DNA of 64,000 nt from Centrapalus pauciflorus (Eukaryota; Streptophyta; Magnoliopsida; Asterales; Asteraceae). Positions within the stretch are counted from its first letter, which is position 1. Each line of letters opens with the position of its first letter. Location: positions 443,501 through 507,500 of the forward strand of contig JAANYP010002964.1 in assembly GCA_020465985.1 (NCBI GenBank), in the 5' to 3' direction. The notes beneath the pieces are model-generated. The model was not told the DNA's origin. It searched no databases and saw only the letters and a program-made list of their open reading frames with translations. The position numbers were made by a program, and so were the translations under genes. Below, one piece after another: positions 54,105 to 64,000 of this stretch.

Positions 54105-55040
54105 TTAAGATGTCTTTGGTATCCAAACAGATTTGGATCCAGACTTGTTAGCGCTCTTGGGTACCCATTTCAAAACTGGTTTTGGTACCCACTTGTACTT
54201 GGGTTTAGGTACCCATTGCAAGTTATAACTATCAGCTTCTCTTTCAAAAGCAGAAAACAAATTTCTTTGAGTATGAGAAAATTGAATATCTGAATTTCTA
54301 AAGAAACTTGAATTTGAATGATCAGACTTTTGCGAACTCTTCTTTTTGAAAAACTGTCCGGTTCTTGCCTGTTTCTGATAATACTTGGTATTTTTCTGTG
54401 AAAATGTTTTCTGATTAGAATGACCAGTATTTTCAGAAACTTTAAGAAAATTTGACTTCGAAGATTCACCGGTGTAAATCTTGACCGGAAGTTGTTCAAC
54501 AATTTTATCTTTGCCGCTGTGTATCTTTAACAGATACTTAAGTTTAAGATCTGAAGAAGAATCAAACTTAGCAGAGTTAGTTAGATTCACTTCACTTTCA
54601 GAAGACAAACCAGAGTGATCAACATTGGATTTTAAACACACTGAAGAAGGGGTCTTAACCTTTGACTCAGTTGACGAAGTAAACACATGTAATTGTTTTG
54701 TAAGATGAAGTATCTGATCTTCCAAACTTTTGATAATGACTAAATTTGAATTTCTGTCATGATCAAATGATTGGTAATCAGATTTAAAAGATTGTTCTTT
54801 GATTAAGAACATTTGTCTTTTATCTTCAAACAATTCAGATTTTGATTTAAAATCTTGTTCTTTAAGTAAGCACTCATGTCTTTCCTTCTCAATCAAATCT
54901 TTAGTTAAAGACAACTCTTGTTGAAGAGCAAAAATTTCTTCATTTTTGTTTAAAATACAATTCTGATCAGTTGGTTTTGTCTTACAAAGTGTATCTTCAA
55001 GATCCTGAACTTTCTTGTAAAGATCAGATCTTTCAGGCAA
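54105..55040 (-). CDS. Gag of the non-autonomous element, C-terminal part
   Basis: 311 codons. Residues ~1-130 are heptad-like and charged (EEIFALQQELSLTKDLIEKE), consistent with coiled coil. The middle is Ser/Lys-rich. The tail repeats a WVPK word (PKYKWVPKPVLKWVPKSANK, then SVWIPKTS), as in plant Copia gag just before protease. No CCHC knuckle is seen. It would build particles for the element RNA. A stop or frame break separates it from the 55082-55315 frame upstream. Confidence 0.75.
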   Translation of the reverse strand: MPERSDLYKKVQDLEDTLCKTKPTDQNCILNKNEEIFALQQELSLTKDLIEKERHECLLKEQDFKSKSELFEDKRQMFLIKEQSFKSDYQSFDHDRNSNLVIIKSLEDQILHLTKQLHVFTSSTESKVKTPSSVCLKSNVDHSGLSSESEVNLTNSAKFDSSSDLKLKYLLKIHSGKDKIVEQLPVKIYTGESSKSNFLKVSENTGHSNQKTFSQKNTKYYQKQARTGQFFKKKSSQKSDHSNSSFFRNSDIQFSHTQRNLFSAFEREADSYNLQWVPKPKYKWVPKPVLKWVPKSANKSGSKSVWIPKTS

Positions 55041-55081
55041 AAGATATTTCAGTTGAGTTGCATTCTGAAAATTTTCTTGTT

Positions 55082-55315
55082 TCAGCTCATCAAGTTCTTA
55101 AGTAATTCAGATATTTTCAATTGATGAGCACAACTCTCAGAGTTTTGTTTTTCTTTTAAGCTTTGAATTTCTTCATTCAATATTTGTACGTCACGTAACG
55201 CCAAATGTTTATCAGTATTTAACTGAATGAGAATGTCGTAATTGTTCTTACGAATCTTTTCAGATTCAGTAAGTTTGAAAATCAGCTCAGACTTTGACAA
55301 TTGTTCAAATTCCAT
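55082..55315 (-). CDS. Gag-like N-terminal frame of the non-autonomous element
   Basis: 77 codons starting MEFEQLSKSELIFKLTESEK, Lys/Glu/Leu-rich and predicted helical. It lies upstream of and in a different frame from the 54105-55040 gag part. The two may once have been one coiled-coil protein, broken by a short indel near 55041-55090. The typical capsid core of Copia gag is missing. Confidence 0.55.
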   Translation of the reverse strand: MEFEQLSKSELIFKLTESEKIRKNNYDILIQLNTDKHLALRDVQILNEEIQSLKEKQNSESCAHQLKISELLKNLMS

Positions 55316-55644
55316 TATGAATTGCTAGAAATTGAATCTTCCAAGATCTTTTATGGAAAAACTGAGTGAATTCTGATAAAACTTTGAAAAACTATTTCAG
55401 TTAAAGATTAGTTGTGAAAAATCAGCTCTGAAATGACTTTTTGACGTTAAAATTTCAGCTTTTCTGTATAAAATTGCCCGTAACTTTTTTCTGGAGTGGA
55501 ATTGGGCCTCGAAAATTTACCTAACCGGCTATGCCGGTTCTAGAAATGTAGATCTCTTTTCAAGCTTCGATTTGGCGTATGGTAGGCCTTCTAACGATGT
55601 TCCAGTCAAAAGTTATGGTCAATTTAAGCAGCAAAGGTCAAATA

Positions 55645-56012
55645 CTCAAAACTCGAATGATATTGGATGAAACTCGAATGTATAAGAATCAAACTCGATT
55701 GATGAAGACTCAAACTCGAATAAAGAATCATCAAACTCGAATGAATAAGTATAAAACTCGAATGATTAAGGCTTAAAACTCGAATAATAAGGCATGAAAC
55801 TCGATGAATGTATTATCAAACTCGAAATAAGCATATATCAAACTCGAATGAAGCATTCAGCAAACTCGAATGAAGCATTCATCAAACTCGAATAAAGCTT
55901 TCATAAAACTCGAATGCCTTCTTTATAAAACTCGAATGCCTTCTTTATAAAACTCGAATGCCTTCTTAATAAAACTCGAATGCCTTCTTTATAAAACTCG
56001 AATGACACTATG
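55645..56012 (-). repeat. Leader array of the ATTCGAGTTT motif (17 copies)
   Basis: The plus strand shows AAACTCGAAT or close variants 17 times at 18-27 bp spacing. The last four units are almost identical (aaaactcgaatgccttcttt). In element sense the word is ATTCGAGTTT, between primer site and gag. The core is conserved while spacers differ. Confidence 0.9.
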
Positions 56013-56446
56013 AATATAGTTATGTCCGAGTTTTATCATTTTTCAACAAAAACAAGATCAGATTCGAACTTTTTCAACAAAAATCCATGATTTGACCTCA
56101 AATTGATTTCGAGGGTTCGTTTTAATAGCAGAAACAACTTTTGTGAAATCACTTTGGCTAATTCTCGATTAAAAACCAAAAATTGACCAAAAACCTCAAG
56201 AACACACACTTTTTCAAAAAATCTGAAATTTCTCAATTAAATTCTGTGTGTTTTGAGATAATATTTGATGTTTATGTCATCAGATTCGCCTTTAAATTTC
56301 ACACCTTCGATCCAAAATTCAGATCATTTCATCCACAGAATCAAAATCCTCAATTGATTTTCAGATTTTCAAAAAATTGAATATAACAGTGTTCTAAAAA
56401 AATACGATTTCAGATTCAAAATTCACTCAAATTCAGCCATATTAGG

Positions 56447-56459
56447 CTCTGATACCAAT
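56447..56459 (-). other. Primer binding site of the gag-only element
   Basis: The minus strand reads TTGGTATCAGAGC directly after the LTR. Confidence 0.9.
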
Positions 56460-56855
56460 TGTGAATTCATATTTCATGCAATTCAATCATATACAACAAT
56501 TCATATGAACAATTAACAATCCAACACACTATATTGAATGATTAAGAGAGAAAATATTACATTGGTGTTCTTGGCTTTCTTGCAAGTACAATCCTTCTTT
56601 TCTCTCTAATTCCAGCCGTGTATTTTTGTGTAATCTGAGATTCCTCCTTCTATCAACAGTACACAGATACCTCTTTTTATACTTAATACTCAAGCTTTGA
56701 GTATTTACAATCAAACCCCTATACTATTGAGTAATTACAATTATATACAATATAATTGTTTCATCTCTATTTTATTCCCAACATTCTCCCCCTTAGAGAT
56801 GAACACAATTATTAAAGTAATATTCATTTCAGCTCTACAAATATTGTCCCTAACA
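56460..56855 (-). repeat. 5' LTR of the gag-only element
   Basis: 396 bp, about 99% identical to 51508-51905; TSD AACTT follows. Confidence 0.95.
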
Positions 56856-58859
56856 AACTTGATTTTGAATAAGTATTGTTTTATACACGTGCCTATTGAT
56901 ACGTTCGTGTACATTTGTATTTGTTATATATACGTTACAAAATTTATGATTCGTTGTTAATGAAGAAACACGTATATGAGTTCTCGTATTTTAAATTTTA
57001 AAATTTTTATGCCTTTTAGAATGTATATATTAGTGTGTCGTAGTAAGTACGCGTGATTTTTAATGATAGCCGATTTTTTAAAAAAATAATAAGTTTAGCT
57101 CCGTCGCAAATATATCGCAAATTGTTAAATTTTGTGAGGGATTTGGGACGGAATTTTGTTTCTTTTCAATATTTTCGGGTCAAAAAGCCTAAAATAGGGA
57201 GTCAGAATATCAATTATGTAATTAAATACATAAAACTTGATTTTGAATAAGTATTTGTTTTATACACGTGCCTATAGATACGTTCGTGTACATTTGTATT
57301 TATTTTATATACGCACTAAGTCTATGATTCGTTCTTAATGAAGAAAACATGTATACGACTTCTCGTAATTTAAATATTTTAAATTTTTTATGCCTTTAAG
57401 AATGCATATATTAGTGTGTCGTAGTAAGTACGCGTGATTTTTAATGATAGCTGATTTTTTTAAAAATAATAAGTTTAGCTCCGTCGCAAATCCATCGCAA
57501 GTTGTTAAATTTTGTGAGGGATTTGCGACGGAATTTTGTTTCTTTTCAATATTTTCGGGTCAAAAAGCCTAAAATTGGGAGTAAGAATATCAATTATGTA
57601 ATTAAATACATAAAACTTGATTTAGAATAAGTATTTGTTTTATACACGTGCCTATAGATACGTTCGTGTCCATATGTATTTGTTTTATATACGTTACAAA
57701 GTTTATGATTCGTTGTTAATGAAGAAACACGTATAAGAGTTCTCGTATTTTAAATTTTAAAATTTTTTATGCCTTTAAGAATGCATATATTAGTGTGTCG
57801 TACTGAGTACGCGTGATTTTTAATGACAGCCTGTTTTTTTCAAAAAATAACAAGTTTAGGTCCGTCGCAAATCTATTGCAAATTGATAAATTATATGAGG
57901 GATTTGCGACGGAATTTTGCTTCTTTACATTATTTTCGTGTCAAAAAGTCTAAAATAGCGAGAAAGAATATCAATTATGTAATTAAATACATAAAACTTG
58001 ATTTTTAATAAGTATTTGTTTTATACACGTGCCAATAGATACGTTCGTGTACATTTGTATTTGTTTTATATACGTACTAAGTTTATGATTCGTTCTTAAT
58101 GAAGAAAACACATATACGACTTCTCGCAATTTAAATTTTCAAATTTTTTATGCCTTTAAGAATGCATATATTAGTGTGTCGTAGTAAGTACGCGTGATTT
58201 TTAATGATAGCTGATTTTTTTTAAAAATAATAAGTTTAGCTCCGTCGCAAATCCATCGCAAATTGTTTAATTTTGTGAGGGATTTGCGACGGAATTTTGT
58301 TTCTTGTCAATATTTTCGTGTCAAAAAGCCTAAAATAGCGAGAAAGAATATCAATTATGTAATTAAATACATAAAACTTGATTTTGAATAAGTATTTGTT
58401 TTACACACGTGCCTATAGATACGTTCGTGTACATTTATTTTTGTTTTGTGTACGTTACAAAGTTTATGATTCGTTGTTAATGAAGAAACACGTATATGAG
58501 TTCTCGTATTTTAAATTTTAAATTTTTTTTATGCATTTAAGAATTCATATATTAGTGTGTCGTATTGAGTACGCGTGATTTTTAATGATAACCTGTTTTT
58601 TTCAAAAAATAACAAGTTTAGGTACGTCGCAAATCTATTGCAAATTGATAAATTTTGTGAGGGATTTGCGACGGAATTTTGGTTCTTTACATTATTTTCG
58701 TGTCAAAATGTCTAAAATAACGAGTAAGAATATAAATTATGTAATTAAATACCTAAAACTTGATTTTGAATAAGTATTGGTTTTATACACGTGCCTATAG
58801 ATACGTTCGCGTACATTTGGATTTGTTTTATATACGTTACAAAGTTTATGATTCGTTGT
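56856..58859. repeat. Satellite array, block 2 (about 5 copies)
   Basis: It continues the monomer cut at 51507. The unit order A-A-B-A-B (starting near 57053, 57435, 57815, 58195, 58575) and private variants (aaatatatcgcaaattg, aaaattgggagtaag, cgtgtccat) match 49421-51100. A five-monomer block is therefore duplicated on both sides of the retroelement. Confidence 0.93.
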
Positions 58860-59152
58860 TGTTGGGTACAATTTATAATAGAGTTAAAAACAATTTATAT
58901 TGTATAAAGTACTGGGGTTGGTTGTGTAAATACTCAATACTTTGTATTGAGTATATATATAGGAATATAGGATACGAATGATGGTGGTGGACAGCTGAAT
59001 GCATGTTGAGAGAAGATTGTTTAGCAAGAAACCGTGAACTCAATGTAATATCTTTTCTCTCTTAATACAAGCATTCGGTTTTATGTGTTTATGATAATTG
59101 TTCATATGATTGTATTAATGTTGATATGAATTGTTAGAAATCTGAATTCACA
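58860..59152 (+). repeat. LTR of the truncated element
   Basis: It shares the end sequence GAATTCACA with the gag-only element's LTR but is otherwise different, so the two are related families. Confidence 0.85.
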
Positions 59153-59579
59153 ATTGGTATCAAAGCTTTAGGGTGAGATTGATTTTTTTTCGAAACTACT
59201 CACTGTTCTTGAGAATTTTTTTTCGAAAAACCCTAAAATCACTAAGGGTTTTTAATCTGTTGATCATTACCAGTGAATATTGGATCGAAGGTAAAGGATT
59301 GATAGACGAATCAATTGAGTATAAACTTGAATTGATTCACAAAACACAGAAAAAGATCTAGGCAATTTTGCTAAATTTTGAAAAATATAAAAACGAATAC
59401 TGTTCCATTGAAAAAGTCAAACCTAGATCTATTTTTGCACAAATGTGTTTCACAAAAAGTGTTTGTATTCAAAATCCTCACCTTCGATTGCAATTTGAGT
59501 GAAAATGGACAAATTTTTAGATTTAATTTGACTTTCAGACTTGAAAAATCAGAAAATATTAAGAAACTCGAAATACACA

Positions 59580-60120
59580 TATCCTGTGTGTTATTCGAGT
59601 TGAATATTTCTGATTATTCGAGTTTAATACCTGTGAAATTCGAGTTGACAAAAGTGTCAATCGAGTTGACAATCACTGTCAATCGAGTTGACAACCACAA
59701 TCAATCAAGTTAGATATAAAGTTGATCGAGTTTATTAGAAGTGAAATTTATTCAAGTTTCAAAGCAAATTCGAGTTTCATTTAAAGCAAATTCGAGTTTC
59801 ATTTAAAGCAAATTCGAGTTTCGTTTAAAGCAAATTCGAGTTTCATTTTAAACAAACTCGTTCAAAGTCATTCAAGTTTCATACCAAACTCAATCGAGTT
59901 CCACATAAGACTCAATCGAGTTTCACATAAGACTCAATCGAGTTTCACATTAAACTCATTCGAGTTTCACTCTAAACTCATTCGAGTTTCACTCTAAACC
60001 CATTCGAGTTTCACATTACACCCATTCGAGTTTCACATTACACCCATTCGAGTTTCACTCAAAACTCATTCGAGTTTTATACTTAGATCATTCGAGCTTC
60101 ACACACATATTAATCGAGAT
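59580..60120 (+). repeat. Leader array of the ATTCGAGTTT motif, second family
   Basis: About twenty copies of TTCGAGTT or TCGAGTT at roughly 20-27 bp spacing, in element sense, as in the other element's leader. Subrepeats include aagcaaattcgagtttcatt and cattcgagtttcac. Confidence 0.9.
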
Positions 60121-60186
60121 TGATGCAATAAATCAACATCAAGTCTATTCAGTGTCTGAGTCAAGTTGATTATTGCTACTAACAAG

Positions 60187-63100
60187 TTAGTGTGCCGTAG
60201 TAAGTACGCGTGATTTTTAATGATAGCTGATTTTTAAAAAAAAATAATAAGTTTAGCTCCGTCGCAAATCCATCGCAAATTGTTAAATTTTGTGAGGGAT
60301 TTGCGACGGAATTTTGTTTCTTTCCAATATTTTCAGGTCAAAAAGCCTAAAATAGAGAGTAAGAATATCAATTATGTAATTAAATACGTAAAACTTGATT
60401 TTGAATAAGTATTTGTTTTATACACGTGCCTATAGATACGTTCGTGTACATTTGTATTTGTTTTATACACGTTAAAAAGTTTATGATTCGTTGTTAATGA
60501 AGAAACACGTATAAGAGTTCTCGTATTTTAAATTTTAAAATTTTTTATGCCTTTAAGAATGCATATATTAGTGTGTCGTAGTGAGTACGCATGATTTTTA
60601 ATGATAGCCTGTTTTTTTCAAAAAATAACAAGTTTAGGTCCGTCGCAAATCAATTGCAAATTGATAAATTTTATGAGGGATTTGCGACGGAATTTTGTTT
60701 CTTTACATTATTTTCGTGTCAAAAAGTCTAAAATAGCGACTAAGAATACCAATTATGTAATTAAATACATTAAACTTGATTTTGAAAAAGTATTTGTTTT
60801 ATACACGTGCCTATAGATACGTTCGTGTACATTTGTATTTGTTTTATATACGTACTAAGTTTATGATTCGTTGTTAATGAAGAAAACACGTATACGACTT
60901 CTCGTAATTTAAATTTTAAAATTTTTTATGCCTTTAAGAATGCATATATTAGTGTGTCGTAGTAAGTACGCGTGATTTTTTATGATAGCTGATTTTTAAA
61001 AAAAATAACAAGTTTAGCTCTGTCGCAAATCCATCGCAAATTGTTATATTTTGTGAGGGATTTCCGACGGAATTTTGTTTCTTTTCAATATTTTCAGGTC
61101 AAAAAGCCTAAAATAGAGAGTAAGAATATAAATTATGTAATTAAATATATAAAACTTGATTTTGAATAAGTATTTGTTTTATACACGTGCCTATTGATAC
61201 GTTCGTGTACATTTGTATTTGTTATATATACGTTACAGAGTTTATGATTCGTTGTTAATGAAGAAACACGTATATGAGTTCTCGCATTTTAAATTTTAAA
61301 ATTTTTTATGCCTTTAAGAATGCATATATTAGTGTGTCGTAGTAAGTACGCGTGATTTTTAATGATGGCCTGTTTTTTTCAAAAAAATAACAAGTTTAGG
61401 TCCGTCGCAAATCTATTGCAAATTGATAAATTTTGTGAGGGATTTGCGACGGAATTTTGTTTCTTTACATAATTTTCGGGTCAAAAAGTCTAAAATAGCG
61501 AGTAAGAATATCAATTATGTAATTAAATACATAAAACTTGATTTTGAATAAGTATTTGTTTTATACACGTGCCTATAGATACGTTCGTGTAGATTTGTAT
61601 TTGTTTTATATACGCACTAAGTTTATGATTCGTTCTTAATGAAGAAAACACGTATACGACTTCTCGTAATTTAAATTTTATAATTTTTTATGCCTTTAAG
61701 AATGCATATATTAGTGTGTCGTAGTAAGTACGCGTGATTTTAAATGATAGCCGATTTTTTAAAAAAATAATAAGTTTAGCTCCGTCGCAAATCCATCGCA
61801 AATTGTTAAATTTTGTGAGGGATTTGCGACGGAATTTTGTTTCTTTTCAATATTTTCGGGTCAAAAAGCCTAAAATAGGGAGTAAGAATATCAATTATGT
61901 AATTAAATAGATAAAACTTGATTTTGAATAAGTATTTGTTTTATACACGTGCCTATAGATACGTTCGTGTACATTTTTATTTGTTTTATATACGTACTAA
62001 GTTTATGATTCGTTATTAATGAAGGAAACACGTATACGACTTCTCGTAAATTAAATTTTAAAGTTTTTTATGCCTTTAAGAATGAATATATCAGTGTGTC
62101 GTAGAAAGTACGCGTGATTTTTAATGATAGCATATTTTTTAAAAAAATAATAAGTTTAGCTCCGTCGCAAATCTATCGCAAATTGTTAAATTTTGTGAGA
62201 GATTTGCGACGGAATTTTGTTTCTTTTCAATATTTTCGGGTCGAAAAGCCTCAAATAGCGAGTAAGAATATCAATTATGTAATTAAATACATAAAACTTG
62301 ATTTTGAGTAAGTATTTGTTTTATACACGTGCCTATAGATACGTCGCGTACATTTGTATTTGTTTTATATACGTTACAAAGTTTATGATTCGTTGTTAAT
62401 GAAGAAACACGTATATGAGTTCTCATATTTTAAATTTAAAAATTTTTATGCCTTTAAGAATGCATATATTAGTGTGTCGTAGTAAGTACGCGTGATTTTT
62501 TATGATAGCTGATTTATAAAAAAAAATAACAAGTTTAGCTCCGTCGCAAATCCATCGCAAATTGTTATATTTTGTGAGGGATTTGCGACGGAATTTTGTT
62601 TCTTTTCAATGTTTTCAGGTCAAAAAGCCTAAAATAGAGAGTAAGAATATCAATTATGTAATTAAATACATAAAACTTGATTTTGAATAAGTATTTGTTT
62701 TATACACGTGCCTATTGATACGTTCGTGTACATTTGTATTTGTTATTTATACATTACAAAGTTTATGATTCGTTGTTAATGAAGAAACACGTATATGAGT
62801 TCTCGCATTTTAAACTTTAAAATTTTTTATGCCTTTAAGAATGCATATATTAGTGTGTCGTAGTAAGTACGCGTGATTTTTAATGATGGCCTGTTTTTTT
62901 CAAAAAAATAACAAGTTTAGGTCCGTCGCAAATCTATTGCAAATTGATAAATTTTGTGAGGGATTTGCGACGGATTTTTGTTTCTTTACATAATTTTCGG
63001 GTCAAAAAGTCTAAAATAGCGAGTAAGAATATCAATTATGTAATTAAATACATAAAACTTGATTTTGAATAAGTATTTGTTTTATACACGTGCCTATAGA

Positions 63101-64000
63101 TACGTTCGTGTAGATTTGTATTTGTTTTATATACGCACTAAGTTTATGATTCGTTCTTAATGAAGAAAACACGTATACGACTTCTCGTAATTTTAATTTT
63201 ATAAGTTTTTATGCCTTTAAGAATGCATATATTAGTGTGTCGTAGTAAGTACGCGTGATTTTTAATGATAGCCGATTTTTTAAAAAAATAATAAGTTTAG
63301 CTCCGTCGCAAATCCATCGCAAATTGTTAAATTTTGTGAGGGATTTGCGACGGAATTTTGTTTCTTTTCAATATTTTCGGGTCAAAAAGCCTAAAATAGG
63401 GAGTAAGAATATCAATTATGTAATTAAATACATAAAACCTGATTTTGAATAAGTATTTGTTTTATACACGTGCCTATAGATACGTTCGTGTACATTTTTA
63501 TTTGTTTTATATACGTACTAAGTTTATGATTCGTTATTAATGAAGGAAACACGTATACGACTTCTCGTAAATTAAATTTTAAAGTTTTTTATGCCTTTAA
63601 GAATGCATATATCAGTGTGTCGTAGAAAGTATGCGTGATTTTTAATGATAGCAGATTTTTTAAAAAAATAATAAGTATAGCTCCGTCGCAAATCCATCGC
63701 AAATTGTTAAATTTTGTGAGAGATTTGCGACGGAATTTTGTTTCTTTTCAATATTTTCGGGTCGAAAAGCCTAAAATAGCGAGTAAGAATATCAATTATG
63801 TAATTAAATACATAAAACTTGATTTTGAGTAAGTATTTGTTTTATACACGTGCCTATAGATACGTCGCGTACATTTGTATTTGTTTTATATACGTTACAA
63901 AGTTTATGATTCGTTGTTAATGAAGTAACACGTATATGAGTTCTCATATTTTAAATTTTAAAATTTTTATGCCTTTAAGAATGCATATATTAGTGTGTCG
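60187..64000. repeat. Satellite array, block 3 (about 10 copies, runs off right edge)
   Basis: The same ~380-bp monomer family. Two four-monomer blocks, 60955-62470 and 62475-63995, share private variants (gattttttatgatagctgat, gttatattttgtgag, gtgtagatttgtatttg, tatatcagtgtgtcgtagaa) at an offset of about 1520 bp. This is a tetrameric higher-order repeat. Block 1 instead shows dimeric and other periods. Confidence 0.95.

Larger units (their letters stand above)
51508..56855 (-). mobile_element. Young gag-only LTR retrotransposon inserted in the satellite
   Basis: It has LTRs of 398 and 396 bp with about three substitutions and one small indel between them, a perfect TSD, a primer site at 56447-56459, a polypurine tract next to the left LTR (complement at 51905-51916) and a gag on the minus strand. 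There is no protease, integrase or RT. It is a non-autonomous (TR-GAG/LARD-like) element needing enzymes from a relative, perhaps a SIRE-like Copia. Low LTR divergence means a recent insertion. Confidence 0.93.
58860..60186 (+). mobile_element. Truncated LTR retroelement in the satellite
   Basis: LTR 58860-59152 (TGTTGGGTACAAT...TGAATTCACA, 293 bp), primer site TGGTATCAAAGC at 59155-59166, then a leader with repeated ATTCGAGTTT. Sequence then returns to satellite at 60187 without gag, pol, 3' LTR or a TSD. About 115 bp of the satellite unit is also missing at the junction, so a deletion or recombination removed the 3' part. Confidence 0.85.

Noticed and set aside
59378..59713. 111-codon plus-strand frame after the primer site as gag
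   Set aside because: Its second half is the translated ATTCGAGTTT repeat, and no gag motif is present.
43647..63832. Repeated 60-80 codon frames as a gene family
   Set aside because: They recur because the satellite recurs; many monomers lack an intact frame and there is no promoter or domain. Kept only as a low-interest test.

Overview
This window is intergenic plant nuclear DNA made of nested LTR retrotransposons, microsatellite-flanked TIR elements and a long satellite array. I see no intact host gene. The organism is a dicot-like plant: Copia and Gypsy elements use the plant tRNA-Met primer site TGGTATCAGAGC, the base composition is AT-rich, long (TA)n runs are common, and there is a tRNA-derived SINE. 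The gag and pol flavour resembles elements I associate with Asteraceae, but that family assignment is only an inference.

Layout. 1-1658: left-truncated minus-strand Copia element (LTR, PBS, shortened gag, start of pol). 2227-16417: old minus-strand Ale/Retrofit-like Copia element with both short LTRs. It is split by a chromovirus-like Ty3/Gypsy element (6026-14345, TSD TACAC) and by an Athila/Tat-type solo LTR (14449-16050, TSD GTGAC). 16418-22017: low-complexity intergenic DNA with three tandem decayed copies of an unrecognised gene fragment and a SINE. 22018-27692: a chain of four TIR elements joined by (TA)n arrays, with an Athila/Tat-type 3' LTR inside the chain. 27693-43123: SIRE/Maximus-like Copia element with a long open gag and a pol in the +1 frame, followed by a possible extra promoter and ORF, a 25-N gap, an indel-ridden second copy of pol, a GC-richer segment and a decayed LTR. 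43139-64000: array of a ~380-bp satellite with higher-order structure. It is interrupted by a young gag-only retroelement (51508-56855, TSD AACTT) and by a truncated retroelement (58860-60186).

The genes here serve only the mobile elements. The SIRE-like element carries PR, IN, RT and RNase H with visible catalytic residues and could in principle supply enzymes to gag-only relatives such as the one in the satellite.

The most unusual signal is a set of five tandem 28-nt hairpins (53873-54089) just after the gag stop of the young gag-only element. Stem sequences differ from hairpin to hairpin but stay complementary, and loop and flanks are conserved. Other points worth a second look are the +1 gag/pol arrangement in two Copia families, the repeated ATTCGAGTTT motif in two retroelement leaders, the chained (TA)n-flanked elements, and the satellite's multi-monomer periods. 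Sequence from 35779 to about 43123 looks like unpolished long-read data and should be read with caution.
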